The notes below the pieces were generated by a model. It was given only the letters and a program-made list of their open reading frames with translations, was not told where the DNA came from and searched no databases. Of a stretch of DNA of 64,000 bases, positions 32,780 through 44,620 are shown piece after piece (the stretch's first letter is position 1; each line of letters starts with the position of its first letter). This DNA comes from Peromyscus leucopus (lineage: Eukaryota > Chordata > Mammalia > Rodentia > Cricetidae): positions 27,274,715 through 27,338,714 of the forward strand of contig NC_051075.1 of assembly GCF_004664715.2 (NCBI RefSeq). The letters run 5' to 3'. The translations under genes and the position numbers were made by a program.

Positions 32780-33240
32780 CCTTGACTCTTAAGAACACAC
32801 ATTTACTGTTCCATCAAGATACATTTTACATGCCATAAAAATGCCTATTTCAAGTATTTAACTGAAGGATCTTTAGTAATTTTGTCAAGTGATGCAACCA
32901 TCACCATAAATCAGATTGAGAACATTTTCTTCCCATGAATAAGGTTCCTTCCATATATGGCTAAACCCCCTTCAACCATTTCCCAAACCATTGTGTACGT
33001 TTTTTGTCTGTGTTGCCTTTTTTGGACATTTCAGATGGAATTATAGCATATATGACCTCTCAGGTTTCTTCTACTCAGCATAATATTTTGAGGTTCATTC
33101 ATGAAATACCACACATTCCTTTATGTTGCAAAGTAGCATTCCATTCTGCATTTTTTGTTGTTGTTATGTCCACCCAATAATTGATAGATATTTATAGATT
33201 GTTTCCAGCCCAGGCTGTTATAAATATGCTGCTTTTAATT
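32780..33240 (+). mobile_element. Ancient L1M 3' region
   Basis: GTGATGCAACCATCACCATA, TACTCAGCATAATATTTTGAGG, TATAGATTGTTTCCAGCCC, GTTATAAATATGCTGC. Confidence 0.65.
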
Positions 33241-34419
33241 TAAACTAGCAACTGAGCCAAAAAAATTCAGAAGTAGCAGCATGATATTATTGCAAGTTAT
33301 CAAAATGCATCAAAAAACTGTGAATGCAAATATACTCTGATTTGTAATTGGTAGATTTTCCTTAGCATTTCACTAGAAATATGCTGCCTTCTTCCTGGGT
33401 AATATTAATGGTTAGGCTTTAATGATTAAGAATGTTGTTTAAATTTAAAAAAAAAAGGTATTTTGCTTAAAATAAAAGTGTTTCTAGGTGTTACGTTTGT
33501 ATTTTTATTTTCTTATTAAACAAAGATGATAGGAATACTTTTATCTGTAACTGTGAGCTAAGACATGAATTAATAAGATAATATCATGCCCAGTTATAAT
33601 AAGAAAACACTAAATTCCAATACTGATGCAGAATTTATCAAAGCAATACACTTAATATTAATTGTCTACTGAGTGTGTGTACGTAACACATTATTTCTTT
33701 TGACATTTATGTATGTATTCTATTGCTAAAGGAACAAAGTTGACTTACAAAGGTCAGGATAAAATCACATTTCATGAAGTTATAAAGCCTGAGCTATGAT
33801 TCAGAGTGTGGGAGGAGGCACTGGTGTTAGGAAGCTCATAAAAATACCTAGTACTACTGAGTTCCAGGTTCCAAAAGGGGCATATTGTCACTATGGCAAC
33901 CACCATGCTTATTTGGCTTTGAATCCCAGGCAACCGGGTTGTTAGGACTACCTCACCCAGGTAGATGGATTGGATTAAATTACCTGCCTGTTTAACAGTC
34001 AATGGGTCTGTTTTTTCATGTAATTCTTTTATAGAGATGTATTAGTTTTGTGTTATTTTTCCAAAAGATAATTTAAGTATTCAGTGTTTTCATATGCTTC
34101 TTTTTAAAACATGCTAAGTTTAGTGCTTTTCCCAGTTAGGTAATGAGGATTTACTCCCCATTATTGCTTCAGTTTGGCAACTTGTTTTGAGCTAAATATA
34201 ATTTTATAATACTGAATCATTGGCATTTTTATAACAGAAAAAAATGGCTGTGACAGAATTCATTTTATGATACTTAGAGCTATTGAATAAAAATTCCCTA
34301 AATTCAAACATTTTTTGAAACTTTTTTTTTCCCAGAGCAAATCCTCATCTTTGATGATGTTGGCAGATGAAGACAGCATAACTCTCTTCCAAATTATCTC
34401 TTAATGAATTGATAAATTT
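33241..34419. other. 1.2 kb repeat-poor intergenic DNA
   Basis: No transposon recognised. It contains the RFX-like motif pair at 33887-33943. Confidence 0.5.
33887..33943. promoter_or_regulatory. Pair of RFX/X-box-like motifs (tentative)
   Basis: GTCACTATGGCAAC (33887-33900) resembles the X-box, and GGCAACCGGGTTGTT (33929-33943) is a near-palindrome of two half-sites. They lie 3.6 kb upstream of Fbxo33 in repeat-poor DNA. Motif match only. Confidence 0.3.
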
Positions 34420-34560
34420 ACCCAGAGGTGGCCCATCATATGCCTTTAATTCTATCACTTGGAGTTAAAAGCAGATGGACCTCTGTTGAGTTCAAAGCCA
34501 GCTTAGCTCAGTGTTAGGCCAGCCAGGACTACACAGTAAGACCCTGTCCAATAGTGAGAC
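34420..34560 (+). repeat. Old B1-type SINE
   Basis: AGAGGTGGCCCATCATATGCC, GAGTTCAAAGCCAGC, CTACACAGTAAGACCCTGTCC. Confidence 0.7.
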
Positions 34561-34745
34561 ATGCATGCACAGGGGTCTTCTGTGAAAACAGATCTTAGAA
34601 TTTGAATTTGCTTTCTTTCTTTCTTCCCTGGCCTATGAGATGGAAATGTTCTTAGTGGGATTCTTTTACAGGAAAAGGAGATGAAGAGGACCTGGCTTTA
34701 GAGAGCAGTGAGCTAAGTAGGACAGAAGACCTAGAGTTGGTGTCA

Positions 34746-35155
<410 letters not shown>

Positions 35156-35464
35156 ATATATGAACTTATTGGAGGTCATTTTTATCCAAACTCCTATAGT
35201 TGGTGTTTTGTTTTTGGTATAGTTAAGTTGTTGGTGTGTATCTGTACTTGCCCTATGCAAGCCACTTATAAGTTGGTTGTGCAAATCTGGAAATTGGAAG
35301 AACTACATTGATAAAGTAGGGATTGGTGTCTGGTATCCCAAGAAAATCTGATCAGGAGCATTGAGAGAACTGGGCCCTATATGGTGCAGCAGGAAGTGAG
35401 GCTGGGATTTACGAGTGGGAAGGTGACCTCTATGTTCCCAGGTTTTATACTTTTTCAAGAAGTT

Positions 35465-35612
35465 TTGTTTATTTGAGACAGGGTTTCTCTGTGTAGCCCT
35501 GGCTGTCCTGGAACTCACTCTGTAGCCCAGGCTGGCCTCGAACTCACAGAGATCTGCCCGCCTCTGCCTCCCCAGTGGTGGGATTAAAGGCGTGTGCCAC
35601 CAACTCTGGCAC
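35465..35612 (-). repeat. B1 SINE
   Basis: TTGAGACAGGGTTTCTCTGTG to GGCGTGTGCCACCAACTCTGG. Confidence 0.9.
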
Positions 35613-35929
35613 TAAACTGAATTTCTAAAGTGATGAATTCTCTTGATTGCTGCTTGATTCACATTAAAAATATCCTGCAGACATCTCAGACAAGAGTTGG
35701 TCTTTAGGACATTGAATTACAAATTTCTAGAGCTGTGAAGTCTGTGGGCGGGACTCCTTTTTGTTCTTCTGTCTGGGCCTGCGAGTTTATTCTTGACATT
35801 TAAATCCACCTCAGAGCCACTTTTCCCCACCCTCCTCCATCAGTTTAAAAGAAAGAAAGAAAAAGTTTATCTTGGATGATATTTTAAAATAAGTTAATTT
35901 TTGGTCTTTTATTCAGAAGGATATTTCTT

Positions 35930-35996
35930 ATATATAATTATATATATTATATATTATATATAATTATATACAATTATATATATAATTAAAAACCCA
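35930..35996. repeat. AT-only self-complementary tract
   Basis: Nearly pure A/T built from TATATAATTATATA motifs that are their own reverse complement; cruciform-prone. Confidence 0.8.
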
Positions 35997-36056
35997 AATA
36001 CCATTATCTTTAATTCAACCACAAAGGATTTTTGATATATAATTAAAAATTAACAA

Positions 36057-36182
36057 TTGGGACTGGAGAGATGGCTCAGCAGTTAAGAGCACTGACTGCT
36101 CCTCCAAAGGACCCAGGTTCAATTTATAGCACCCACATGGCAGCTCACAACTGTATGTAACTCCAGTTCCAGAAAAAAAAAA
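36057..36182 (+). repeat. B2 SINE, 3'-truncated
   Basis: GGGACTGGAGAGATGGCTCAG to ACTCCAGTTCCAGAAAAAAA. The tRNA-like half is joined early to a poly(A), and TAACAATT flanks both sides. Confidence 0.85.
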
Positions 36183-37006
36183 TAACAATTTTAATAATTC
36201 AGTTACCAAGGGGCAGTCTTGAAGTAGTCACTTTGATTTGGTTTCTTTGGTTGCTAAACTAGTTTAAGCATTGACAATATTATTACCTCCCCTCCCTCTG
36301 CCCTCACTCCCCCTCCTAGATATAATAGGGAGCTTTGAGGTCATCCACATGCTTGTAACTACGTAAACTTGACAGTGACCACTGTCTTCATCTCTCAGTG
36401 TATCACAGTTCTTCCCTTTTCTCTTCAGACTATTTACATCGGACCCCTAACTGCTGGTCCAAGTCCAGAAGACCCAGCTACAGTTTCTAATTTCATGAAC
36501 AGATTTCTTCACTGTCTTCAGTTGAAATTGCTGCGGGAATCTGCTGGGGTTATCTTAGGGACATACATAGGTCACAAATCATTAATTGATTGGCTGTTTT
36601 AAATCCAGATGTTTCTGTTCTTGTCTAATGAACTGAATTTAGAGTGATTGACCATTATACACAGTTCTTTGGAGAGATGGACATGAAAATAAGAATTAAG
36701 AGAACAAAGAGCTTTTTTTTTTTTAGGAACCAATGCTGTAGGCCTTCAACCACGCTGAAATCCATTTTGTACAGTGGATACCATGGCTCAGTTATTTTTA
36801 TGCAAAGATGCCTATATTTCTATATTGAACAAAAGTGGCCTAAGATGGACACCCTGAGACATCATCCCATAGGACATGAACTAAGAAAATAAAGGGAGGA
36901 CCACATCTTTAGGACTACTTAATTATGGCCCCTACCCTAATTATTTTTCTCTTAAAAGCCCAAAGTTTGTGTCAATACCCTGAAGACAAACTGGGACTCA
37001 TTACAC
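36183..37006. other. Intergenic sequence, nothing recognised
   Basis: No transposon or gene identified. The open frames here are short and without recognisable similarity. Confidence 0.5.
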
Positions 37007-37484
37007 TGTAGCACGAATCTTAAAAGGTCTCATTAATAAAAACAAACCTGGAGCCAGGTAGTGGGGTGAACGCTGAAAGATCAGAGAAACAGAACCAGCC
37101 ACAGCTAACCTCACCAATTCCTCAGCTGATCTCATTTCCTCAAACTGGAAGCTTCTGTGTCCTCATCTAAATGGATCTCAGCTGAACTGCTGCTCAAGAG
37201 CCTAAAAGCTTAACCAGGCTCTAGTTCCTAGTTTTCATGCCTTATATACCTTTCTGTTTTCTGCCACCACTTCCTGAGATAAAAGGCGTGTGTTGCCATG
37301 CCTGGCTGTTTCCAGTGTGGCTTTGAACTCACAGAGATCTACATGGATCACTGCTTCTGGAATGGCAGGATTAAAGGCATGTGTGCTATCATTGCCTAAC
37401 CTCTATGTTTAATATTGTGGCTGTTCTATTCTCTGACCCCCAGATAAGTTTATTAGGGTGCACAATATATTGGGGAACACCACA
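37007..37484 (-). mobile_element. Solo LTR, class II ERV, family C
   Basis: Minus strand starts TGTGGTGTTCCCCAATATATTG and ends AAGATTCGTGCTACA. It contains two B1-like box segments. Flanks TTACAC (37001-37006) and CTACAC (37485-37490) form a 5/6 target duplication. Same family as 21737, 41542 and 49421. Confidence 0.85.
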
Positions 37485-37552
37485 CTACACCCTTTTGTTT
37501 ATTCCTCTTCCCTATATACGTTTAATCTTTTTTCTTTGCTTTGAAAAAGAAT

Positions 37553-37699
37553 AGGAGCCAGGTGTGGTGGCACATACCTTTAATCTCAGCATTTGGGAGG
37601 TAGAGGCAGATGTATCTCTCTGAGTTTGAGGCCAGCCTGGTCTACATAGTGAGTTCCAGGACAGCCAGAGATAAGTAATAAAGAGACCTTGTCTCAACA
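37553..37699 (+). repeat. B1 SINE
   Basis: GAGCCAGGTGTGGTGGCACATACC to GAGACCTTGTCTCAACA, running straight into a C homopolymer. Confidence 0.85.
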
Positions 37700-37719
37700 C
37701 CCCCCCCCCCCCCCCCCCC
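37700..37719. repeat. C20 homopolymer
   Basis: Twenty consecutive C on the plus strand in the tail of a B1. The G-rich minus strand can form a quadruplex. Confidence 0.9.
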
Positions 37720-37739
37720 GCCAAAAAAAAAGAAAGGTC

Positions 37740-38365
37740 TGATGACAGTTGGCTTTTTTAGGTAGTTAGAATAAATAGTTGAATAGTCTTTTAAGTTACT
37801 GGAGTCCTAGTCTGAATATCCATTACACTTCTTGAGACCATACAGACTTAGTCATGAAGAGGTAAATTGTGACAAATTATTGCAATATTCTTATTATAGA
37901 ATTAATATGTAATTCTTTGAAAATAATCCTTTAAAACCATTTGGTACAGAAAGAGCAGAAACAAAGTATTCTCATAAAATAAACACTAATCAAAGTATGG
38001 GGCAAAGGGCTTACTTGACATGCAGCTGTGAGTTTAGGGAATACTGCTGAGGGCAGGAGGTGAAAACTGGTAGACAGTTTAGGAGCAAGGGTCTCAGAGT
38101 GAATAGTTTCCTTGTCCTTGGTCAGAAGCAGGAAATATCTTTGGGTCTCAGTCCAGGAATGTCAGAAAGGGGAGGTCTGATTTCTTACCTCCTTCCATGG
38201 GAACACTTCTGCCTAGAGGAGATACGTGAGGGTGTGACCAAAAGATGCTAATTCCTTTTGGTGACCAGCTTTAGATTTAGTTCTCTAGGATTTTCATAAT
38301 GAAAATGGGTTATATTTATTCCCCAATTTCAGCCCATCTCATAACGATGTTAGGATTACCTCTCC
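37740..38365. other. Intergenic sequence, nothing recognised
   Basis: No feature identified. Confidence 0.5.
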
Positions 38366-38698
38366 TGTGGGAGCCCACAAAGGTTTCCCAGTGAAATTTG
38401 AGCTTGCTTTACACAGCAGGGCTGCATTAGGGGATGGCTTGACATGCATGGTCACCAGGTGATTGGGATGGTCTGCACTTGGCTGTGCTGGGGGGAGGTC
38501 TTTTGCTCCACCCCTTGGCATTCCTTTAAAGGCCCTTTAGTAGAGACAGAAGGGGCCAGTGGATAAGGATCCAGGCCCACCTGAAGCTATCCTGTGTTTC
38601 TAACTGTCTCTCTCTCCTCTATATTTCTATCTAAATCTCTTATCCCTCACTCCTCAAGAGCCCCCGGGGTAAATAAATGTGGGAGCTGGTCTCCCACA
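38366..38698 (+). mobile_element. Solo LTR, class II ERV, family D
   Basis: Starts TGTGGGAGCCCACAAAGG and ends GCTGGTCTCCCACA. It has a TATA-like CCTTTAAAGGCC and AATAAA near the end. Flanks CTCTCC and CTCCCC agree at 5 of 6. It aligns with the copy at 11635-12025 (GAGCTTGCTTTACACAGCAG). Confidence 0.8.
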
Positions 38699-39085
38699 CT
38701 CCCCAGAGGGGGAAATACTATAGTAGTTTTGAAGGATATTTGTGTTGAGGCCCATTAAGATAAAGATACTTCCTTCTGGTCAAAAGAATTGAATTTTAAG
38801 TTTTATCTCCGGCCCTGAGTGGAGACCTAACATTCTAAGCTTCCCAAAGCATAGGAGTTAATCCAGCTAGTTCAGTTAATCACCTGGATGTCTCACTTTA
38901 GCAAGAATAATTTACCTTAAATCATGTGAAAGAGATGGGAGGAATAATTATCCTTTCAATGAAATCATGTTCTTTTCCTTCCCAGAACCTTTACCCTCAG
39001 TGCAGTGACTTATGGAGCCGCTGACATGCAGCTGGGCTAAACCTGCCCATTTTTTCTAAGTTACTGAAAAAAACAAAACAAAACT
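38699..39085. other. Intergenic sequence, nothing recognised
   Basis: No feature identified. Confidence 0.5.
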
Positions 39086-39091
39086 ATAACC

Positions 39092-39547
39092 TGTAGAACA
39101 TTATTTTAAGATGTGTTACTTTTGTTTATGTTGCATTTGTTTGACTTTGGGAAGCTGTGTTACTTTGCCTGTCTAAAACACCTGATGGTCTAATAAAGAA
39201 CTGAATGGCAGGAGAACAGATAGGTGGGGCTGTCAGGCAGAGAGAATAAATAGAAGGAGAAATCTGGGAAAAAGAAAGAGCAAGAGAACAAGGAGAGGAG
39301 GATGCCAGGGACCAGCCCCACAGCCAGCCACGGAGTAAGAGTGAATGAAAGTAAGATATACAGAAGTAGGAGAAAGGTAAAAGCCCAGAGACAAAAGGTA
39401 GATGGGATAATTTAAGAAAAGCTGGCTAGAAGCAAGCCAAGCTAAGGCTGGGCATTCATAAGAAATAATAAGCCTCTGTGTGTGGTTTACTTGGGAGCTG
39501 GGTGGTGGGCCCCCCAAAGAGTAAATAGTAAAAACCAACCAACAACA
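39092..39547 (+). mobile_element. Solo LTR, class II ERV, family B
   Basis: Starts TGTAGAACATTATTTTAAG and ends CCAACCAACAACA. Contains TCTAATAAAGAACTGAATGG and TATA-like AATAAATAGAAGG. Perfect 6-bp duplication ATAACC at 39086-39091 and 39548-39553. Confidence 0.9.
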
Positions 39548-39553
39548 ATAACC

Positions 39554-40478
39554 TTCCCATTTTTTTCTTTCTCTCTGTTTCTTTGAAATACTTGCTATGT
39601 CCTGGGCATGCTTTCTGGATACTCTGAGATTTCTTACTCTTCTTCCAACCTCCCCCTCCCTGCCCCGCCCCCCGTTTCCACCATCTGTTTCTGCCATATG
39701 GCTGTTGGTCTGATCTCCATCACTAACCTCCATGCCTAACTCAAAAGGCATGTTTTCTATTTTTTTTTCCCCTTTAACCCCCAGGCAGCTGCTGAACTAC
39801 ACAGCTTGCATGATCATCTTCAACTCTATCGACAATTGACTTGGAAGCCTCTTTCCCCCACATATTTACTGTATTCTTCATTCATGGTTTCCCTTAAATG
39901 CCATCTGTGCAGAAGGGCCTTTCTACACCACCTTGTCCAGAATATCAACCTCTTCCCTCTGACACAGCCCATGCTTTGAGCGTGTGAGGTGCTGGAGATC
40001 AAATCCAGGAGCTTGCACTTACAAGGCGGGCACTCTCCCTCTAGGTACATCGGAACCTCATCTTTCTTCTTTCAATTTTCCTTTGTAGTTACCACCTAGC
40101 ACACTGTATATTTTGCTAATTTATCATTCTTCTGTTTCTCTAGAGTATAGGCACCCAGAGGTCATAACTTTCTATTTGTTGATTATTGTATCGCTACTGT
40201 CAAGAGTCCTTGATATAATAGGCACTCAAATATCTGTTTAATGATGAAACAACTTGGCAATGCTGTACAACGTACATAGAAATAAAGGAGGTTATAGTTA
40301 GAATACTATTATTTACACACACACAAATTGAGTACCAACTACAGATACAAAGCTTTTGTTGGGGAGAAGGAAGGGAACAAAAATGAGAGACAGTGATGAA
40401 ACACAAATCAACTATAATATAAATATTCAGGTGAGAATTGGAAGAAAGTGCTGCAGGTACTAGAATGAAAATTAATGT
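39554..40478. other. Intergenic sequence, nothing recognised
   Basis: Contains a CT-rich patch near 39640-39680 but no identified repeat or gene. Confidence 0.5.
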
Positions 40479-40720
40479 TGGAGCTGAAGAGGTGGCTCAG
40501 CAGCTACGAGCACTTGTTGCTCTTGCAGAAGACTTGTTTGGTTCCTAGAACCCATATGGTGGCTCACAAATGTCTGCAGTTCCTATTCCAGGGGATCTGA
40601 TGCCTCTTCTGACCTTCAAGATCTTCTGCATGCATGTGGTGCACATACATACATACATACATATATATACTAGGCACACACAAATATACACATAAAATGA
40701 ATATACACAAAATATTTCTA
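40479..40720 (+). repeat. B2/B3 SINE
   Basis: GGAGCTGAAGAGGTGGCTCAG, CCCATATGGTGGCTCACAA, then a CATA microsatellite and an A-rich tail. Confidence 0.8.
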
Positions 40721-41444
40721 AAAAAGAAAATTATGTTGGCAGATAACTATTGTAGTAGACTAGACATCAGTTCCCTGGGCCCTACACTATACAGTTTGCA
40801 GAGGACCTGGGGAGGAAGGCATTAGCCACTAGGTAGGTACTTTTATGGGTAATTACTTAGGTTTGTGCCATGAGCAAAGAACAGCTGTACTTTTAGAATC
40901 ACTGTTAACCTAGTAATAGTCCTTTATTGTTGTATTTCTGTTTCTGATAAGTCCCCCACTCTCCCCGAGAAAAACTCAATGAATTTCTTTAAACCAGCCC
41001 CACAACTAACTCCTAGGTGACCTACAATAAGCATTACTCATTATTTTCTCATTAGAAAGCTCAATCCTATAGCCACGGGGCAGTTCTGATTTTTGAAAAA
41101 TCTATGTAGAGGTTAGCACGATTTCCAGCTGTGTGTGACGAGGGATGTGCCTCTATTTCATGTGATGTTTCCCCCATATGACTATGCATGAGAGCTTTAA
41201 TAGAAGCTCTCTGCTTTCCTTGTTGGGGAAGGGGGCTCTGCTTTGACAACTCCCCCAAGTGCTCTTTTTACTATTATCTTTGGGCTATAATTATCAGCTT
41301 TTCACTTACCATTGCAAAGGGACAGAGCTTATGAAAATGGACAAAATTAGGATGTGATGGCCCTTTGAACAGAAGGAGAAGTGCCATGAAATATAAACTT
41401 GGATAGTGACAAGAACAGTAGTGGCATTACAAAAGAGGGTATCC
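40721..41444. other. Intergenic sequence, nothing recognised
   Basis: No feature identified. Confidence 0.5.
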
Positions 41445-41515
41445 TAGGAGCTCAGTGGTAGAGAGCACATGCTCACTATGTGCTAGGCTCTGAACCTGTC
41501 CCTAGCATCAGTCAA
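41445..41515 (+). repeat. ID/B4-type tRNA-derived SINE fragment
   Basis: GGAGCTCAGTGGTAGAGAGCA and TGCTAGGCTCTGAACC. Confidence 0.6.
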
Positions 41516-41541
41516 TTAATTCATCCATCCATGCACCCACC

Positions 41542-41850
41542 TGAAGCATTTATCTAATGATTATCAATAAAAACTCAGGAGTCAGATATTGAGGCAAGAA
41601 CCTGAATGATCAGAGAAGCAGTGAAGAAGCAACCAGTGACCTCCTCTCTCTCTCTTTTCTCGATCTAAAAAAGGCTGATACTGTTTTCTAAACCCCTCCC
41701 TACTACTTCCTGTGTCTCTCTATATGTCGTTGGTCCTCCAAAACCTCTATGGCTAATTTTGGTCAGCTAGTAGTTAACTCTGCCCTTTGATTCAAAGTAA
41801 ACTTTATTGGCAGTCTCAGGAGTGTCAGAGTGTGATCAAAATATCCCACA
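41542..41850 (-). mobile_element. LTR, class II ERV, family C, shortened
   Basis: Minus strand starts TGTGGGATATTTTGATCACAC and contains GCCAATAAAGTTTACTTTG and CAATATCTGACTCCTGAG. It lies inside a CATC-type simple repeat present on both sides, so the target duplication cannot be read. Confidence 0.65.
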
Positions 41851-41859
41851 GCATCCATC

Positions 41860-42750
41860 CATCCATCCATCCATCTGGGGATGAGTGGTGGGGGGGACAC
41901 AGAGTGAATGAAAAACAATAAGTCCAACAACAACCATTTTGTTTTAGGTAATAGTAGATCATATCTGAGAAATTTTTAATGCAGAATTGTGAGTCAAATG
42001 CTAAGGAATATTGACTTGTAAGGTGATTTTCCCCCACAGAGAGATAATTGAAACAGGAAAAAGTGAGATTTTCAAACAAAAGAGTGAGGGAGAAAACCAT
42101 AGGAAACTGGTGAACTTACAGGTCAGGGAAGAGAGAAGTGTAAATGAGCATGACAGGGAAGACAGAAAGAAATAAAATCAGGACAGCTCTAAATAGACAC
42201 AGCTATAAAAATTTATCCTGGTTTTAAGAATAATCAAGTTGCCATCCACTTTCATATTTAATAATTTTTTGATTATGTTCATATAAATCCTCAAAAATCT
42301 CAGATGAAATGAAAGCAATATTTCATTTAAATCTTTTTTTTTTTTAACATATGATCAGACTGGCATATTTTCCCAGTAACCTCTGAAACAAAAATACAGC
42401 TTGTATCCTTTTGCACATTTAATTGGAATTTGGATGAAAGATAAAGAATATGATGCAACAAGACCCTGTCACCCAGGAAACCAACTAATATCACGGAAAA
42501 ATTGTGCAGCCTTCTTTATAACTATGAGTCAGCCCTGCTCGGCATCTGGGCTAGTTCTATATATAAAAGGAACATTGACTGCATATTTATTTACACTGGT
42601 AGCAAATTGAACCAGTTAGAAAATATAGAAATAGGTAATTTTAAAGTAATTCATGGAAGGGACAGTTGTTAATTACTTCATGGAAAAGAGGGGAAGGAGG
42701 ATTTTGTATTTGGTGTGTACTGAGTTTCAATTTAGAAAGATGGACAGGTT
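41860..42750. other. Intergenic sequence, nothing recognised
   Basis: AT-rich DNA after a (CATC)5 run at about 41852-41876. Confidence 0.5.
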
Positions 42751-42754
42751 TCTC

Positions 42755-42870
42755 TTTTTTTATTTATTAATTAAATTTTTTTCACTTCTTTTACATCCCA
42801 ACCGCAGTTTCTCCCTCTCTCCTCCTGTTCCCTCCCCTGCTTCCTCCTGCACCCCACCCCCACGCACAGG
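42755..42870 (-). mobile_element. Rodent L1 3' end fragment
   Basis: TTTATTTATTAATTAAATTT, CTTTTACATCCCAACCGCAG and a C/T-rich block. Confidence 0.5.
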
Positions 42871-42934
42871 TTTCTATAGATAATTCTGGTGGTTGTACAG
42901 AGTGTGAGTGTACTCGGTGCACTTACAGTGGTTG

Positions 42935-43276
42935 AAATAGTAACTGGTGGTGTGGAAGGAAATGGCCCCCAATGGAGTGGCACTATTAGGAGGTGTGGTC
43001 TTGTTGGAGTAAGTGTGTCACTGTGGGGGCAGGCTTTGAGGTCTTTGCTCAAGCTTCCCTTCAGTATGACTGCTAGTCGACTTCCTGTGGCCTGTAAGAT
43101 GTAGCACTTTCAGCTCCAGCACCAGGTCTGCCTGCACGCCGCCATGCTCCTCATCATGATGATAATGGACTGAACCTCTGAAACTGTAAGCCAGCTACCC
43201 CAGCTAAATGTTTTCTTTCTAAGAGTTTCCTTGGTCATGGTGTCTCTTCACAGCAATAAAAGCCCAAACTAAGACA
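42935..43276 (-). mobile_element. URR1-type hAT element
   Basis: TGGTGGTGTGGAAGGAAATGG, TAGGAGGTGTGGTCTTGTTGG, TGGTCATGGTGTCTCTTCAC-AGCAATAAAAGCCC. Confidence 0.8.
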
Positions 43277-43280
43277 GTAA

Positions 43281-43840
43281 TCTTATGTATACTTCATCAC
43301 AGTTAAAAAAATTACTTCAATTCATATTTTACGGTGTAAAATAAGTACTAATTTCCAGGAGCAATGACTATATCAATTTTACTTTAATCCCAAGTCTCCA
43401 AATTCATAACTGGAATTTAGTAATGAGGTGGGTAAAGTGTTTCAAGCCTAAGATGATATTGACAAGGAAAAATAGAGAACAGGATAAAAACAGTTCTTTT
43501 TTTTTAAATTATTTGTATCAATTATTATTTATTATAATTTATATAATTTGGTTTCATATTAAGGACATGGTTAGCAATGGCGTAATAGCCAGCACACTAA
43601 TTTTCAAAAGCTAAATTTTAAAACATGATTCAGACGTACAAAATTTACACGGAACTCCCAACGACCAGGCCTATAGAGAGAATCAGTCATGAACATGGGA
43701 GGAATGAGGTTTCACCTGCCTTCATTCAAGCAGTTACCAAAGGAGTAGGAAATATTCATGCCATCTGGTACCAGGTCAGCTCTCTATGGATTTGATTTGT
43801 AACTCTGCCTCTTCTTTTTTAATTACTATTTTTTCCTTTA
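43281..43840. other. AT-rich intergenic sequence, nothing recognised
   Basis: No feature identified. Confidence 0.5.
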
Positions 43841-43844
43841 CAAT

Positions 43845-44025
43845 TTTTTTATGTGTATGGGTGTTTTGCTTGCATATATGTCTGTGCACCGTGTGTGTAC
43901 AAAGTGCCCATGGAGGCCAGAAGATCAGCTGGAGCTAGAACTATAGATGGCTGTGAGCTGCCATGTAGGCAACTGGAAATTGTAACAGCGAGTGCTTTTA
44001 ACTGCCGAGCCACCTCTCCAGCCCC
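43845..44025 (-). repeat. B3-type SINE
   Basis: TGTGTATGGGTGTTTTGC, GAGCTGCCATGTAGGCAACTGG and ACTGCCGAGCCACCTCTCCAG, the reverse of a B3 head. Confidence 0.75.
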
Positions 44026-44039
44026 TGGACTTTTTCTTC

Positions 44040-44260
44040 TTGTTACCACAAAACACACCAGCTCTGGAAGGTGGAGCTTCTTCCCGGTGGTCTGTTACTT
44101 CCTCAGCCGAGCCCCTGGCCGCCCGCTCTTCTAAGTCTCTCTCTGTCTGGCCTCCTGTTTCATGACTGCCTGTCACGGCTGTTTCTCAGCCCGGGACCGC
44201 GGGAAGTGGACTCCAGTCTCCATGTCTTGTGAGGGGTTCTTGTTCTTAGGTCCCAACGGT
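44040..44260. other. Small CpG-containing patch in the gene desert
   Basis: GCCGAGCCCCTGGCCGCCCGC, CTGTCACGGC and CCCGGGACCGCGGG stand out from AT-rich surroundings. It could be a weak regulatory element or an LTR relic. Confidence 0.3.
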
Positions 44261-44281
44261 AGCTCAGTTTGAAATCTTTTC

Positions 44282-44620
44282 TGTGTTAGTTTCTTATTGC
44301 TGGGACTGAATAGTCGACAGAAAACTTAAGGAAGTATTCCTTTTGGTTTGTGGTTGATGTGGTTATGTCTATCATGATCAGGAAGCTTGGCAGCAGGAAC
44401 CTCCGGGGCTGTGGTGAAGGGAAGTGACTGGTTACATAGTTAGCAGACAGAAAGCTGAGCTGTTGGTCTGGGTTCCTGGTCATGCCATACCTACAGCGCC
44501 TGCCCTCCAGTGACCCACTTTCTCCAGCTAGACTCCCCTCCTTAAAGACGGTAGTCTCCCCAGATAGTACCACTAGTTGGGAACATTACATAGTCAAGTC
44601 ATAGTTAAGTTCCGCATCAA
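44282..44620 (+). mobile_element. Possible old hAT-type element
   Basis: GTTAGTTTCTTATTGCTGGGAC at the left end and spaced similarity to rodent hAT relics (CTGGTCATGCCATACC, CCAGTGACCCACTTTCTCC). Confidence 0.35.

Noticed and set aside
36057..36182. Possible tRNA gene
   Set aside because: The tRNA-like boxes belong to the head of a B2 SINE, which is tRNA-derived.
39233..39751. 172-codon minus-strand frame
   Set aside because: More than half lies in the reverse strand of a solo LTR; the remainder is unremarkable.
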